Counted from the stretch's first letter, positions 25,208 through 34,258 are shown. The stretch is DNA of 64,000 bases from Bulleidia sp041859965 (GCA_041859965.1 JBFLGD010000002.1:1-64000), one strand, 5' to 3'. A program made the numbers and translations. The notes: generated by a model from the sequence alone, not told the origin.

Positions 25208-26712
25208 TGAAGTGAACCCCGAAAGTTGGACAACAACTGGAGGGGTTTTCTTATGAAGCGGGCATATGAACAGAAAGTAGAAATATACAGAGAACGAAAA
25301 GAAGATTATTACACATGGTCGATGTTATCAAAAAAATGGGGGATTTGTATTAGAAATTTGGAGTATATGGTTCGCCTCATTGATCGGCATGGAATTGAAT
25401 CCGTCAAACATACATGGACAGAGTTTTCAAATGAGTATAAAAAGGAAGCGATTGATTGTGTCTTGATAGGCGGAGAAACAATCACTGAGGTATCCATTCG
25501 GCTCGGATTATCAAATACGGGAACTCTAGCGAGATGGATAAAAGAATATAAGGCAAATGGGTATAATGTCATCAAGAGAAAGAAAGGACGTAAAGCCCAT
25601 GCCGGTAAAGAAGAAAAAATCATTGGAAGAGCTGGAGAAAGAGAATGCGGAGCTTCGCCAGAAGAACTTGAGACTTACCATCGAGAACGAATATGTAAAA
25701 AAATTAAGTGCCTTAGTTCAGGAAAGAGAAGACCGAGAAAACAAGAAATCGCACAAGCAGTAACAGAACTAAGGCAGGAACTGAAATGCAGTCTGAGATT
25801 CATTCTGGAAACAATACAGATGAATCCTGATCTTCCTCAGATAACACGCTCTGACTATTACTACTGGTCTTCTAATCACATAGACAATGATGAAAAGAAT
25901 GACGAAGTAATGAACAAAATCATTCATATTTACTATGCGAATAAAGGAAGATATGGCTATCGCCGTATTACCCTTCAGCTTCATAGGGAAGGCTTCCACA
26001 CAAATCACAAGATGGTACATCGTCTTCTTCAAAGAATGGAGCTTCAGGGCATCACGCCTAAAGCAAAATACAAATCCTATAAAGGGGATCTTAACGGAAC
26101 CGTAAAGTCACAGCTGCTGAATAAAGTAGTGGACGAAGAGAATCACAAGACTTATTACAAGCGAAATTTCAGTACGGCAGCAGTGAATGAGAAATGGACA
26201 ACGGATGTATCGGAGTTCCATATCGCAGATGGGAAACTGTATCTGTCTCCTATTCTGGATATGAAGAATTCCGAGATCGTATCATATTCCATTTCCGAAA
26301 GTCCCAACTATGCGCAGACCCAGGAGATGCTCAATAAGGCATTTGAAAAGTATCCGGATCTGACCGGACTGATCCTGCATTCAGACCAAGGATGGCAGTA
26401 TCAGATGGTGCAATATCATAAAGTACTGATGGATAAGGGAATCATTCAATCCATGTCCCGCAAAGGGAACTGTCTGGATAACTGTGTCATGGAGAACTTC
26501 TTTGGGAAGATGAAAAACGAGATGTTCTACGGACATGAATTTGAGTTCAAGACGCTGAATGAGCTGAAAGAAGCGATGGATGAATACATTCTCTACTACA
26601 ATACAGAGAGAATACAGGTCAAATTGAAAGGCCTGACTCCTTGTGAATACAGGAATCAAGCCTTATCATTAAATCATTGAATTACTTTGTCCAAATAATG
26701 GGGTTCACTTCA
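25208..26712 (+). mobile_element. IS3-family insertion sequence (IS150-like), 1505 bp
   Basis: Both ends carry the inverted repeat TGAAGTGAACCCC-N5-TTGGACAA (left end 25208, right end reading inward from 26712). The flanking trinucleotide GAG at 25205-25207 and 26713-26715 is the target duplication, the size typical of IS3 elements. The element sits three bases after the amylase stop codon, inside the 5' arm of what was the amylase terminator. Only one copy is in this window. Confidence 0.93.
25253..26680 (+). CDS. IS3-family transposase, OrfA/OrfB in one frame after an apparent frameshift
   Basis: The N-terminal part (MKRAYEQKVEIYRERKED onward) holds two helix-turn-helix domains of OrfA. 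The C-terminal part is OrfB with an rve/DDE domain: Asp in WTTDVSEF, Asp in LHSDQGWQYQ and Glu in CVMENFFGKMKNEMFYG. Between them the product of this frame (KAHAGKEEK to about SGKRRP) looks random. The +1 neighbour frame (25557-25763) encodes the expected leucine zipper, with SLEELEKENAELRQKNLRL, and then stops. An A-run AAAAAAA at about 25700 is the usual -1 slippage site for making OrfAB. One extra A near 25592 (GTAAAGCC instead of GTAAGCC) would explain the mismatch. GGAGGGG precedes the ATG. Confidence 0.85.
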   Translation: MKRAYEQKVEIYRERKEDYYTWSMLSKKWGICIRNLEYMVRLIDRHGIESVKHTWTEFSNEYKKEAIDCVLIGGETITEVSIRLGLSNTGTLARWIKEYKANGYNVIKRKKGRKAHAGKEEKIIGRAGERECGASPEELETYHRERICKKIKCLSSGKRRPRKQEIAQAVTELRQELKCSLRFILETIQMNPDLPQITRSDYYYWSSNHIDNDEKNDEVMNKIIHIYYANKGRYGYRRITLQLHREGFHTNHKMVHRLLQRMELQGITPKAKYKSYKGDLNGTVKSQLLNKVVDEENHKTYYKRNFSTAAVNEKWTTDVSEFHIADGKLYLSPILDMKNSEIVSYSISESPNYAQTQEMLNKAFEKYPDLTGLILHSDQGWQYQMVQYHKVLMDKGIIQSMSRKGNCLDNCVMENFFGKMKNEMFYGHEFEFKTLNELKEAMDEYILYYNTERIQVKLKGLTPCEYRNQALSLNH

Positions 26713-26715
26713 GAG
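26713..26715. repeat. Target-site duplication, right copy (GAG)
   Basis: GAG immediately after the right terminal repeat of the IS, matching 25205-25207. It is also the first three bases of the surviving terminator hairpin. Confidence 0.8.
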
Positions 26716-26735
26716 CGCTCCGCGCTCTTTTCTTA
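26713..26735 (+). terminator. Surviving amylase terminator, displaced by the IS
   Basis: GAGCGC TCC GCGCTC followed by TTTTCTTAT. Without the IS the sequence would read AAGAGCGCTCCGCGCTCTT directly after the amylase stop, so the insertion and its GAG duplication left the stem functional but moved it 1.5 kb away. Confidence 0.75.
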
Positions 26736-26752
26736 TAAAAAGAAGATATGCA

Positions 26753-27622
26753 TCACTTCAGCAGTGATTTCATATCTTCCGGCATTTCCTGTACAACATC
26801 GATTTCCTTATGATTGAACGGCTGAAACAGATGCACATGTGTGCAGTGCAGTGCCGGTCTCCAAAGCAGTGTATCATCACCGCCATACATCTTGTCACCA
26901 AGCAGCGGATGTCCAAAGTCAGCCATGCCAGCACGTATCTGGTGCGTTCTTCCCGTACGTATAGATATTCTCAGCAGAGAGTTCCCGTTCTTTTCTTCGA
27001 TCACTTCATAATCTGTAATACAGAGACTTCCTTCTCCGCCGATCATTCTTGTTCTTCTGCCAGGTTCCTTATGCAGAGAATAGCGAAGTGTACCTTTCTT
27101 CTCTTTAAAAACACCTGCTGCTATCGCTAGATATTCCTTATGCAGCTTCAGTTCCTGTCTCTCTTTGGAAAGACGTGCAGCCGCAGGCTGATTCTTTCCA
27201 TAGATCATAATTCCAGTCACATCTTTATCCAGTCTGCCAACAGCACGTACGGTGAAATGTCCTCCATAGTAATTCTGCAGAAGTGTGCCCATATCATCAT
27301 CCAGATGCTCATGGCTTGGATGGCATGGCATACCAGCGGGTTTATTGACGATAACAAGATCCTCATCCTCATAGAGTATTTCAGGCTTTGCAAGAATTCT
27401 CTCAGCATGCGCAGTATCTTTTTCAGTAAAAATCAAATGAAGTTCATCACCTGCAATGACAGGCTGAGTGACACGGCAGCTCTCACCATTGAGAAGAAGC
27501 CCGCCTGTGAATTTAAGACGTGATATTTCTCTTCTGGAAAGATGCACGTATCTGGATAAAACGGTCTTCACTGGAAGACCGTTCATTTCCTCTTTCACCT
27601 GAAAGCGGATTTCCTTATTCAT
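26753..27622 (-). CDS. RluA-family pseudouridine synthase with S4 domain (RluD-like)
   Basis: 289-residue large-ribosomal-subunit-type pseudouridine synthase. An N-terminal S4 RNA-binding domain (about 10-80, with LSRREISRLKFTGGLLLNG) is followed by the catalytic domain. The catalytic aspartate is in AVGRLDKDVTGIMIYGK (Gly replaces His of the common HRLD), and RTGRTHQIRAGMADFGHPLLGD is the C-terminal family motif. The ATG overlaps the prfB stop by 8 nt, with AAAGGA upstream. It is third in secA-prfB-rlu. Confidence 0.93.
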   Translation of the reverse strand: MNKEIRFQVKEEMNGLPVKTVLSRYVHLSRREISRLKFTGGLLLNGESCRVTQPVIAGDELHLIFTEKDTAHAERILAKPEILYEDEDLVIVNKPAGMPCHPSHEHLDDDMGTLLQNYYGGHFTVRAVGRLDKDVTGIMIYGKNQPAAARLSKERQELKLHKEYLAIAAGVFKEKKGTLRYSLHKEPGRRTRMIGGEGSLCITDYEVIEEKNGNSLLRISIRTGRTHQIRAGMADFGHPLLGDKMYGGDDTLLWRPALHCTHVHLFQPFNHKEIDVVQEMPEDMKSLLK

Positions 27623-28727
27623 CGCTGTCCTTTATCTGCGAACGGAGATAGCTGTCAATAAAGCCGTCCAGATCACCATCCATAACACTCTGAATATTGC
27701 CTACTTCATAGCCAGTACGAAGATCCTTGACCATTGTATATGGTGCAAAAACATAGGAGCGGATCTGTGATCCCCACTCATTGGCCTTTACTTCGCCCTT
27801 GATGTCCTTCATACGCTGTTCCTGTTCCTGAATCTTCAGTTTCAGGAGCTTGCTCTTCAGCATTGTCATGCACTGTTCACGGTTCTGCAGCTGTGACCTC
27901 TGCGTCTGACAGAAAACTGTAATGCCAGTCGGCTTATGTGTCATACGTACAGCACTGTCAGTCTTATTAATATGCTGTCCGCCTGCACCGGAAGAACGCA
28001 TTGTAAGAACTTCCAGATCCTGCGGGTCAATATCAATCTCCATATCATCATCAAACTGCGGCACTACTTCTACAGAAGCAAATGAAGTATGTCTTCTTGC
28101 ATTGGCATCAAAAGGTGAAATACGGACAAGCCGGTGTACGCCATTCTCAGCTTTCAGATATCCATATACCATTGGTCCTTCAAGAAGTACGGAACAGGAT
28201 TTCATACCTGCTTCCTCACCTTCCTGATAATCCATCAGAGTTACCTTGTAGCCCTTCTTTTCTGCGTAGCGCATATACATACGGTACAGCATTCCGGCCC
28301 AGTCCATTGCTTCTGTTCCGCCTGCACCAGGATGTATTTCAAGAATTGCATTATGGTTGTCATACTGACCCGAAAGAAGTACCTGTATTTCGAAGTCGCT
28401 GAACTGTTTCATTGTATCGGCGTATTCTTCCTGTACAAGTTCATTCATATCACTGTCAAAGGTAGTCTGCAGAGAAGCAATGGAATCGCTCAGATCATCC
28501 AGTGCACTCTTCAGCTTATCATGTGTATCTACCAGACTCTTCATCTGGTTGCTTTCCTTGATCAGACGCTGTGCAGCCTTCTGATCATTCCAGAAATCAG
28601 CTGCTTCCATCTTTTTGCTGTTCTCAGCCAGCTGTGCTCTCTTTTCCTCTAAATGCAGAGATTTGTTCATTGATGCCAGTTTATCCTGGTTCTTGGCAAT
28701 TCCCTGCTTCATTTCGTATAGTTCCAT
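27615..28727 (-). CDS. prfB: Peptide chain release factor 2
   Basis: RF2 recognises UGA and UAA stop codons. The 370-residue protein has the tripeptide anticodon SPF in VRISPFDANARRH and the catalytic GGQ in SSGAGGQHINKTDSAVR. In many bacteria the gene needs a +1 programmed frameshift at CTT-TGA around codon 25; here the same place reads through as KSLHLEEKR (CTG CAT TTA) with no stop, so this autoregulation is absent. The ATG overlaps the secA stop by one base, with GGAGG four bases upstream. Confidence 0.97.
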   Translation of the reverse strand: MELYEMKQGIAKNQDKLASMNKSLHLEEKRAQLAENSKKMEAADFWNDQKAAQRLIKESNQMKSLVDTHDKLKSALDDLSDSIASLQTTFDSDMNELVQEEYADTMKQFSDFEIQVLLSGQYDNHNAILEIHPGAGGTEAMDWAGMLYRMYMRYAEKKGYKVTLMDYQEGEEAGMKSCSVLLEGPMVYGYLKAENGVHRLVRISPFDANARRHTSFASVEVVPQFDDDMEIDIDPQDLEVLTMRSSGAGGQHINKTDSAVRMTHKPTGITVFCQTQRSQLQNREQCMTMLKSKLLKLKIQEQEQRMKDIKGEVKANEWGSQIRSYVFAPYTMVKDLRTGYEVGNIQSVMDGDLDGFIDSYLRSQIKDSDE

Positions 28728-31090
28728 TATGCCTCCTTTGGTGCCTGACTTGACGGTACTACCTTTACATTCATGCAGAAGGATACGATTTCCTGTGAGA
28801 TCGTGCGCATCATATCCTCAAACAGCTGATAGCCTTCCTGTACATATGCCTGCAGGGGATTCGACTGTGCATATCCTCTTAAACCAATACCATTTCTCAG
28901 TTTATCCATCGTATCAATGTGGTTGGACCATGCACGGTCAATCGTACGCAGTGATACTTCCTTCTCAATTGGTCTGATCTTTTCCTTGACCGGCTGAATC
29001 TTATCTTCATAATACTTCCATGCAAGTTCATTGACCTTGGCTATGACATCATCCTTGGACATACCCTGCAGATCCTCTGCTTTGATCAGATCCTTGAATC
29101 CAATATCATTCAATGCTTTTACAAGACCTTCTGTATCTACATCCTGTGATTTTGATTCAGGATCAATATGCGAAGCTACTGTATCGGAAATCACCCTCTT
29201 GAACATATCCTGAATAACAACATGTACATCATCATTTTCCAGAATATAGTCTCTCTGTTCATACATTGTCTCTCTCTGCTGTCTCATGACATCGTCATAC
29301 TGCAGAAGCTGCTTTCTGGCATCATAGTTAACACCTTCAACACGTTTCTGGGCAGAGGAGATGGACTTTGTTACAGCCTTTGACTCAACTGCTGTATCTC
29401 CAAGAGAAGCAAACAGTCCTTCCATTCTTTCACTGCCAAAACGTACCATCAGATCATCCTGAACAGAAACAAAGAATCTGGACATACCTGGATCGCCCTG
29501 ACGGCCAGCACGTCCTCTCAGCTGATTATCAATACGTCTTGACTCATGCCTCTCAGAGCCAAGAACACAGAGTCCGCCAAGTTCTCTGACACCATCACCC
29601 AGCTTAATATCTGTTCCTCTTCCAGCCATATTAGTTGCAATCGTAACAGCACCCTGATGGCCGGCGTTGGCAATGATGTCTGCTTCACGCTCATTGTTCT
29701 TTGCATTCAGTACATTATGAGGAATATGTCTTTCCTTTAGATACTTGGAGATCAGTTCAGAAGTCTCAACAGCAATTGTACCAACCAGAATCGGCTGTCC
29801 CTTTGCATGTCTTTCAGCAACTTCATCAACAAGTGCTGTGAACTTAGCCTTCTGCGTTCCGTAGATAGCGTCCGGATAATCGATACGTGCAACTGGTTTA
29901 TTAGTAGGGATCTCAACAACATACATGTTATAGATTTCTAGGAATTCCTCTTCTTCAGTCTTGGCAGTACCTGTCATACCGGCAAGCTTGCTGTAAAGGC
30001 GGAAGAAATTCTGATATGTGATCGTTGCAAGAGTCGTTGTCTCCTGCTTGATGGAAATTCCTTCCTTTGCCTCAATGGCCTGATGAAGACCGTCTGACCA
30101 CTGTCTTCCCTTCATCAGACGTCCTGTATTCGGATCGACAATGACAATCTCGTCTTCCTTATCATCTACTACATAGTCAATATCCTTCTGCATGATGTAA
30201 TTCGCACGCAGAGCCTGATTGATATGATGCAGAAGCTGAGTATGACTCAAGTTGTAAAGATTATCGATACGGAATGCCTGTTCAGCCTTATCTACGCCCT
30301 GTTCAGTCAGCAGAATAGATTTTGCTCTGACATCAATTTCGTAATCAGCGTCAGCCTTCAAATTCTTAGCAAAACGATCAGCCTGCAGATAAAGATTAGC
30401 TGTCTGCTTCTGTCCTCCGGAAATAATCAAAGGTGTTCTTGATTCATCAATCAGGATTGAGTCAACCTCATCCACCAGCGCAAAATTAAGTCCGCGCAGA
30501 ACTCTGTCATGCACGTCTGTAACCATGTTGTCTCTCAGATAGTCAAAACCAAGTTCAGAGTTTGTCGTATACGTAATATCACATGCATATGCAGCTCTCT
30601 TCTGTGCTTTGGACAGCTGTCTGAGGTTCAGACCTACTGTCAGTCCAAGCCACTGGTGAATCGCTCCCATCCATTCGGAGTCACGCTTGGAAAGATATTC
30701 GTTTACTGTAACAACGTGAACACCTTTGCCTGACAGTGCATTCAGATATACTGCCATAACAGATGTCAGTGTTTTTCCTTCGCCTGTCTTCATTTCAGCA
30801 ATATCGCCGCTCTGCATCACTGTAGCACCCATCAGCTGAACAGGATATGGATACTCACCAATGACTCTGCGGCAGGCTTCTCTCGCTGTCGCAAAAGCCT
30901 CTACATAGATATCATCAAGTGTTTCTCCATTTGACAGCCGTTCCCTGAACTTCGGTGTCATGCCCTTCAGTTCATCATCTGACATATTCTTGTATTTTTC
31001 TTCAAGATTCAGGATTGGCTGAATCTGCTTTTCAATCTGCTTCACTCTGCGACTGTCTTCATTGAACAGTCTGGATATGAAATTTGCCAT
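28727..31090 (-). CDS. secA: Preprotein translocase ATPase SecA
   Basis: Motor of the Sec pathway at the membrane. The product has 787 residues. Walker A is MKTGEGKTLTSVMA, Walker B is LVDEVDSILIDE, and the C-terminal helicase-like half ends with LRGRAGRQGDPG. Preprotein crosslinking, helical scaffold and wing domains are complete. The C-terminus ends at about VVPSSQAPKEA and lacks the zinc-binding CxCx8CH tail used for SecB contact, as in several Gram-positive SecA proteins. The start has GGAGGGTAATCC directly in front and a good promoter at 31129-31157. Confidence 0.98.
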   Translation of the reverse strand: MANFISRLFNEDSRRVKQIEKQIQPILNLEEKYKNMSDDELKGMTPKFRERLSNGETLDDIYVEAFATAREACRRVIGEYPYPVQLMGATVMQSGDIAEMKTGEGKTLTSVMAVYLNALSGKGVHVVTVNEYLSKRDSEWMGAIHQWLGLTVGLNLRQLSKAQKRAAYACDITYTTNSELGFDYLRDNMVTDVHDRVLRGLNFALVDEVDSILIDESRTPLIISGGQKQTANLYLQADRFAKNLKADADYEIDVRAKSILLTEQGVDKAEQAFRIDNLYNLSHTQLLHHINQALRANYIMQKDIDYVVDDKEDEIVIVDPNTGRLMKGRQWSDGLHQAIEAKEGISIKQETTTLATITYQNFFRLYSKLAGMTGTAKTEEEEFLEIYNMYVVEIPTNKPVARIDYPDAIYGTQKAKFTALVDEVAERHAKGQPILVGTIAVETSELISKYLKERHIPHNVLNAKNNEREADIIANAGHQGAVTIATNMAGRGTDIKLGDGVRELGGLCVLGSERHESRRIDNQLRGRAGRQGDPGMSRFFVSVQDDLMVRFGSERMEGLFASLGDTAVESKAVTKSISSAQKRVEGVNYDARKQLLQYDDVMRQQRETMYEQRDYILENDDVHVVIQDMFKRVISDTVASHIDPESKSQDVDTEGLVKALNDIGFKDLIKAEDLQGMSKDDVIAKVNELAWKYYEDKIQPVKEKIRPIEKEVSLRTIDRAWSNHIDTMDKLRNGIGLRGYAQSNPLQAYVQEGYQLFEDMMRTISQEIVSFCMNVKVVPSSQAPKEA

Positions 31091-31128
31091 GGATTACCCT
31101 CCGTTTTTACCATAAAACAGCAGTGTTA

Positions 31129-31157
31129 TTATACCGTCCAGAGCCCTGCTTGGCAAT
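31129..31157 (-). promoter_or_regulatory. Promoter of secA-prfB-rlu
   Basis: TTGCCA (31152-31157), 17 bases, TATAAT (31129-31134) on the minus strand, about 30 bases upstream of the ribosome-binding site. Confidence 0.75.
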
Positions 31158-31223
31158 GCTCATACAGAGTGATGAAAATCTCTGAAACCGCATGTTTATA
31201 CTCATAATGAACATAGCTGCAAC

Positions 31224-31253
31224 GAGGCTGGTGTCCTGACAGACACCAGCCTC
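31224..31253. other. Strong stem-loop without a U-tract
   Basis: Perfect 12-bp arms GAGGCTGGTGTC (31224-31235) and GACACCAGCCTC (31242-31253) with a six-base loop. It lies between the end of the small secreted protein gene and the secA promoter. Neither strand has a following U-run, so it may be a weak terminator or a 3'-end processing or stability element of the 31286 gene. Confidence 0.6.
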
Positions 31254-31285
31254 ATGTTTCCTTACTGATTCTTATTGTTCAATGC

Positions 31286-31792
31286 CTAAGCCACCAGCAT
31301 AACAGCCTGAATCTCGGCTCCGTTCATCGAAGCTCTCTTTTTATCATTCGAATATGTATGAACGGATATCGTGATATTATACTTTCCTTTATCAGGCATC
31401 TTTTCCAGCTGAAATCCGCTGACTGCTCTGCCAGGTTCGATCAAATCAGAAGAATAGATTGTCTCACTGCTGTCCGTATACTGCAGTGTATACTGAAAAA
31501 GACAAGCATTTCCTTCCGGGTTCAGCAGATCAATCTGTGCGGTACCAGTAGAGTGATCAACTTTGATTTCTGAATAGCCCGGGATCTGAATTCCCTGTGA
31601 AGAAGTGTCAGGACTGCTGGATGCTTTCTCTGTATCCTCTGCTATTGTAAGTCCTTCTGCATTGCCTGCGGATTCCCCCCTGCTGTACCTTCCATATAAA
31701 ATACCTGCTGTAAGAACAGCAAGCATTATTGTTAAGCAGATGAGGAACTTCCGTTTTTTACTTTTCATGATTTCTGTAAACAAACGTTTCAT
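31286..31792 (-). CDS. Membrane-anchored extracellular protein of unknown function
   Basis: 168 residues: a basic start, a transmembrane helix (about 16-34), a Ser/Glu-rich linker and a C-terminal domain of about 90 residues that looks like an all-beta fold (SEIKVDHSTGTAQIDLLNPE... to the end). I do not recognise the family. It lies 49 bases downstream of another secreted protein gene on the same strand, and the pair may act together at the surface. An ATG at codon 9 is an alternative start. Confidence 0.6.
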   Translation of the reverse strand: MKRLFTEIMKSKKRKFLICLTIMLAVLTAGILYGRYSRGESAGNAEGLTIAEDTEKASSSPDTSSQGIQIPGYSEIKVDHSTGTAQIDLLNPEGNACLFQYTLQYTDSSETIYSSDLIEPGRAVSGFQLEKMPDKGKYNITISVHTYSNDKKRASMNGAEIQAVMLVA

Positions 31793-31841
31793 ATGAAGTT
31801 CTTCTTTCTTTAGATGGATGAATACCTATTATTTGAATTGC

Positions 31842-32399
31842 TTACTGAATATCTGTTACCTGAATGCCATATGTCATGGAGCCAGTGTAATTGACGCCCT
31901 TTTGGATCTTCAGATTGTCAGTATTGGCATCAGGGTAATCAAATGCACATGGATACATTTCAAAATCTTCTGTACCGTCGGCTGTGAATGATGCAAGTTC
32001 CATACCGACAATCTGATTTTCCAGGGCACCGCATTTGAAATCCTTTGATGTGCCGCTGATCATCAGAGTCATCAGATAGTTATTTCCTCCGTTAGGATTC
32101 TTGCCTTCAAGATACAGTCTTCCATATGTTCCGCTGCCCTTGGCAAACGTAACGGATATCTTCTTTCCCTCAGGCAGATTCTTTACCCCGCTTGCAGTAA
32201 CCGGAACCTGGGTATTCTTTTTGGTATCCAAGGCTACTGCGGACGGAATTGTAATTGTATACGAAGGATCTTCCGCTTCATACATAGTGATCTGTGTTTC
32301 TCCTGAATCTGCAGGTGCTTCACCCTCTGCACATATCGGCATAATGCTCATGCCTGCAGAAAGTGCTACAGCAGACAGTGTTAATAGTCTTCTCTTCAT
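31842..32399 (-). CDS. Secreted protein with a signal peptide, unknown surface function
   Basis: 185 residues with a clear Sec signal peptide (MKRRLLTLSAVALSAGMSIM, cleavage near ICA-EG). The mature part is a beta-rich domain with YTITIPSAVALDTKK and a closing NYTGSMTYGIQV. This resembles the layout of WxL-type or other surface beta-sandwich proteins, but a WxL motif is not seen. AGGGGG precedes the ATG. It is probably cotranscribed with the membrane-anchored gene that follows. No function can be assigned. Confidence 0.65.
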   Translation of the reverse strand: MKRRLLTLSAVALSAGMSIMPICAEGEAPADSGETQITMYEAEDPSYTITIPSAVALDTKKNTQVPVTASGVKNLPEGKKISVTFAKGSGTYGRLYLEGKNPNGGNNYLMTLMISGTSKDFKCGALENQIVGMELASFTADGTEDFEMYPCAFDYPDANTDNLKIQKGVNYTGSMTYGIQVTDIQ

Positions 32400-32495
32400 T
32401 TTGCTTCCCCCTTTTTATCGATATCCTCCATCCGCAGTCACTTTACAGGAACAGAGCGGCTGCGCACTATCATGGAAGTGTAAAGAGATGATCAA

Positions 32496-33119
32496 TTATC
32501 GATGAAGCGGTCTTCCCTTCAGCCATCTTTCATTAGCAGATACCGCATATATACGGATGCTGTGTTCCTTTCTATTCAAGCAGGACAATGCTCCTTCCAG
32601 AGTTGCACCAGTAGTGACCGTGTCATCGCAAAGAACAATCTTCTCGGGTACTGCATGCGAATTAACCAGACGTATTTCGCTGCTCATTTTTTTCCTTTCT
32701 TCTTTGTTCATTCCCTTCTGAGAAAGATTCTCCATCTTTTCAAAAGGTTCCATAATAGGCAGTCCTATGCATTCATACATTCTTTTCAGATGCGAGAACC
32801 CTCTTTCCTTTTGCTTTTCCGTAGAACTAGGCATCATCAGCAATGTGTATCCTCTGTATCTTATCTTCAGTTTTCTTTTGACCTCATATAAAAAGGTATC
32901 CTTCAATGCTTCATCCCTGCTTTCCTTGTACTGGATCAGGCATGAAGCAAAAGCCTCATTATAAACATAATCAGAATCCACTCTGATTCCATTTAATAAG
33001 AAATGTATTTTTCGTTTTTTCCATTGTTTGCGGCATGCTTCGCATATAGGATCATCACCAATCATTACATCCCTGAGACTTCCTTTTCCTAGCTCCCTGC
33101 CGCATAAAAGACACCTCAT
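32496..33119 (-). CDS. comFC: ComF family phosphoribosyltransferase-like protein
   Basis: 207 residues. An N-terminal four-Cys zinc motif (MRCLLCGREL...DPICEACRKQW) is followed by a PRT-type fold with the PRPP loop VLCDDTVTTGATLEGA. ComFC binds ssDNA during natural transformation in competent Firmicutes and relatives. The ATG overlaps the comFA stop by 4 nt. No other competence genes are in view except the orphan prepilin at 17719. Confidence 0.9.
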   Translation of the reverse strand: MRCLLCGRELGKGSLRDVMIGDDPICEACRKQWKKRKIHFLLNGIRVDSDYVYNEAFASCLIQYKESRDEALKDTFLYEVKRKLKIRYRGYTLLMMPSSTEKQKERGFSHLKRMYECIGLPIMEPFEKMENLSQKGMNKEERKKMSSEIRLVNSHAVPEKIVLCDDTVTTGATLEGALSCLNRKEHSIRIYAVSANERWLKGRPLHR

Positions 33120-34258
33120 CTGCGATTTGCCTCCTTCAGTGCATTTCTGCACTTTACAGCCAGATTGCTCTTCTCCCCGCACAGAAACAGAACATCTCCA
33201 TATGGATCTGAAAATGATCTTCCGGCTCTGCCTGCCATCTGTACAAGTCCTGCTTCATCAAATACAGGATGATCCGCACGATACACACATATATCTGCGT
33301 GCGGTATCGTAACGCCTCTTTCCAAAATGGTCGTTGCAACAATCACAGCATGTTTTTCTTTCCTGAATCTGCTTATCACTTCATCTCTGTTCTTATTTTT
33401 TGAAGTACATACATAAAGATGTATAACAAACACTTTTAAAAAGCGGTAGAGACGATGCGCCATTGCAACAGTTGGCACAAACACCATACGTGGATGGCTG
33501 CTGTTTTTTCTAAGCCAATGCAGCAGCAATATAGAAAGACAAATAGATGGCAGTGTTATGATTTCCGGAACAGGTATCGGCTGTCCATGCGGTCTCTGAT
33601 TCAGTGTCAGACGATGCAGAGAACCATCATTCACTCTCCCTAGAAGTTCTCTGTCTGGGGTAGCAGTCAGATAGATGATATGTCCACGGCAGGAACTCAT
33701 AGCTATACCATGCAGTACATCATTTCCACGATAGGGAAATGCATCCGGTTCATCTAGGATCAGAAGATCAAATGACTGATGATATCTATAAAGCTGATGT
33801 GTTGTACATACAATCAGATCGCCATCTGTTTCAAAAGTATGTCCACCGCATACAGCAGTAATCTTTGCATTCTTAAAGTAGGTGCGCAGTCTTTCAGATA
33901 CCTCAAGAACTACCTGCCGTCTTGCAATTGCGAAACAGACCTTTTTACCCCTTGAAAGCATCTTCACAATGGAAGCTACGACCATCTCTGTCTTTCCTGC
34001 ACCGCATACGCATTGCAGAAGAACATCTGTGCTATCAATCAGATTCATACAGGAAAGAGCCACTTCCTTCTGCAGTGAAGTCAAGGGGAACTGCAGCATA
34101 TACTCATCCGAACCATTCTTTGTTTTATGAAGAGATACTGGTTTTAACTCTTCTTCAATCAGTACTCTTCCAAAACTGATACACTTACGACAGTACCAGC
34201 CCGCTGATCCATGATAGAACCAGCTAGGGTCTTCATTCCCGCATCGATTGCATTTCAT
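33116..34258 (-). CDS. comFA: ComFA-type DEAD/DEAH helicase (competence DNA translocation)
   Basis: ATPase thought to pull transforming ssDNA through ComEC. About 380 residues from MKCNRCGNEDPSWFY. The N-terminal zinc finger has CNRCGN...YCRKCIS, Walker A is CVCGAGKTEMV, the DEAD box is LLILDEPDAFPYRG, and motif VI is MAGRAGRSF. An upstream in-frame start at 34459 would read through a terminator and the neighbouring zinc-ribbon gene; I reject it. No strong ribosome-binding site is seen before the chosen ATG. The length is slightly below the usual 430-460. Confidence 0.88.
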   Translation of the reverse strand: MKCNRCGNEDPSWFYHGSAGWYCRKCISFGRVLIEEELKPVSLHKTKNGSDEYMLQFPLTSLQKEVALSCMNLIDSTDVLLQCVCGAGKTEMVVASIVKMLSRGKKVCFAIARRQVVLEVSERLRTYFKNAKITAVCGGHTFETDGDLIVCTTHQLYRYHQSFDLLILDEPDAFPYRGNDVLHGIAMSSCRGHIIYLTATPDRELLGRVNDGSLHRLTLNQRPHGQPIPVPEIITLPSICLSILLLHWLRKNSSHPRMVFVPTVAMAHRLYRFLKVFVIHLYVCTSKNKNRDEVISRFRKEKHAVIVATTILERGVTIPHADICVYRADHPVFDEAGLVQMAGRAGRSFSDPYGDVLFLCGEKSNLAVKCRNALKEANRR

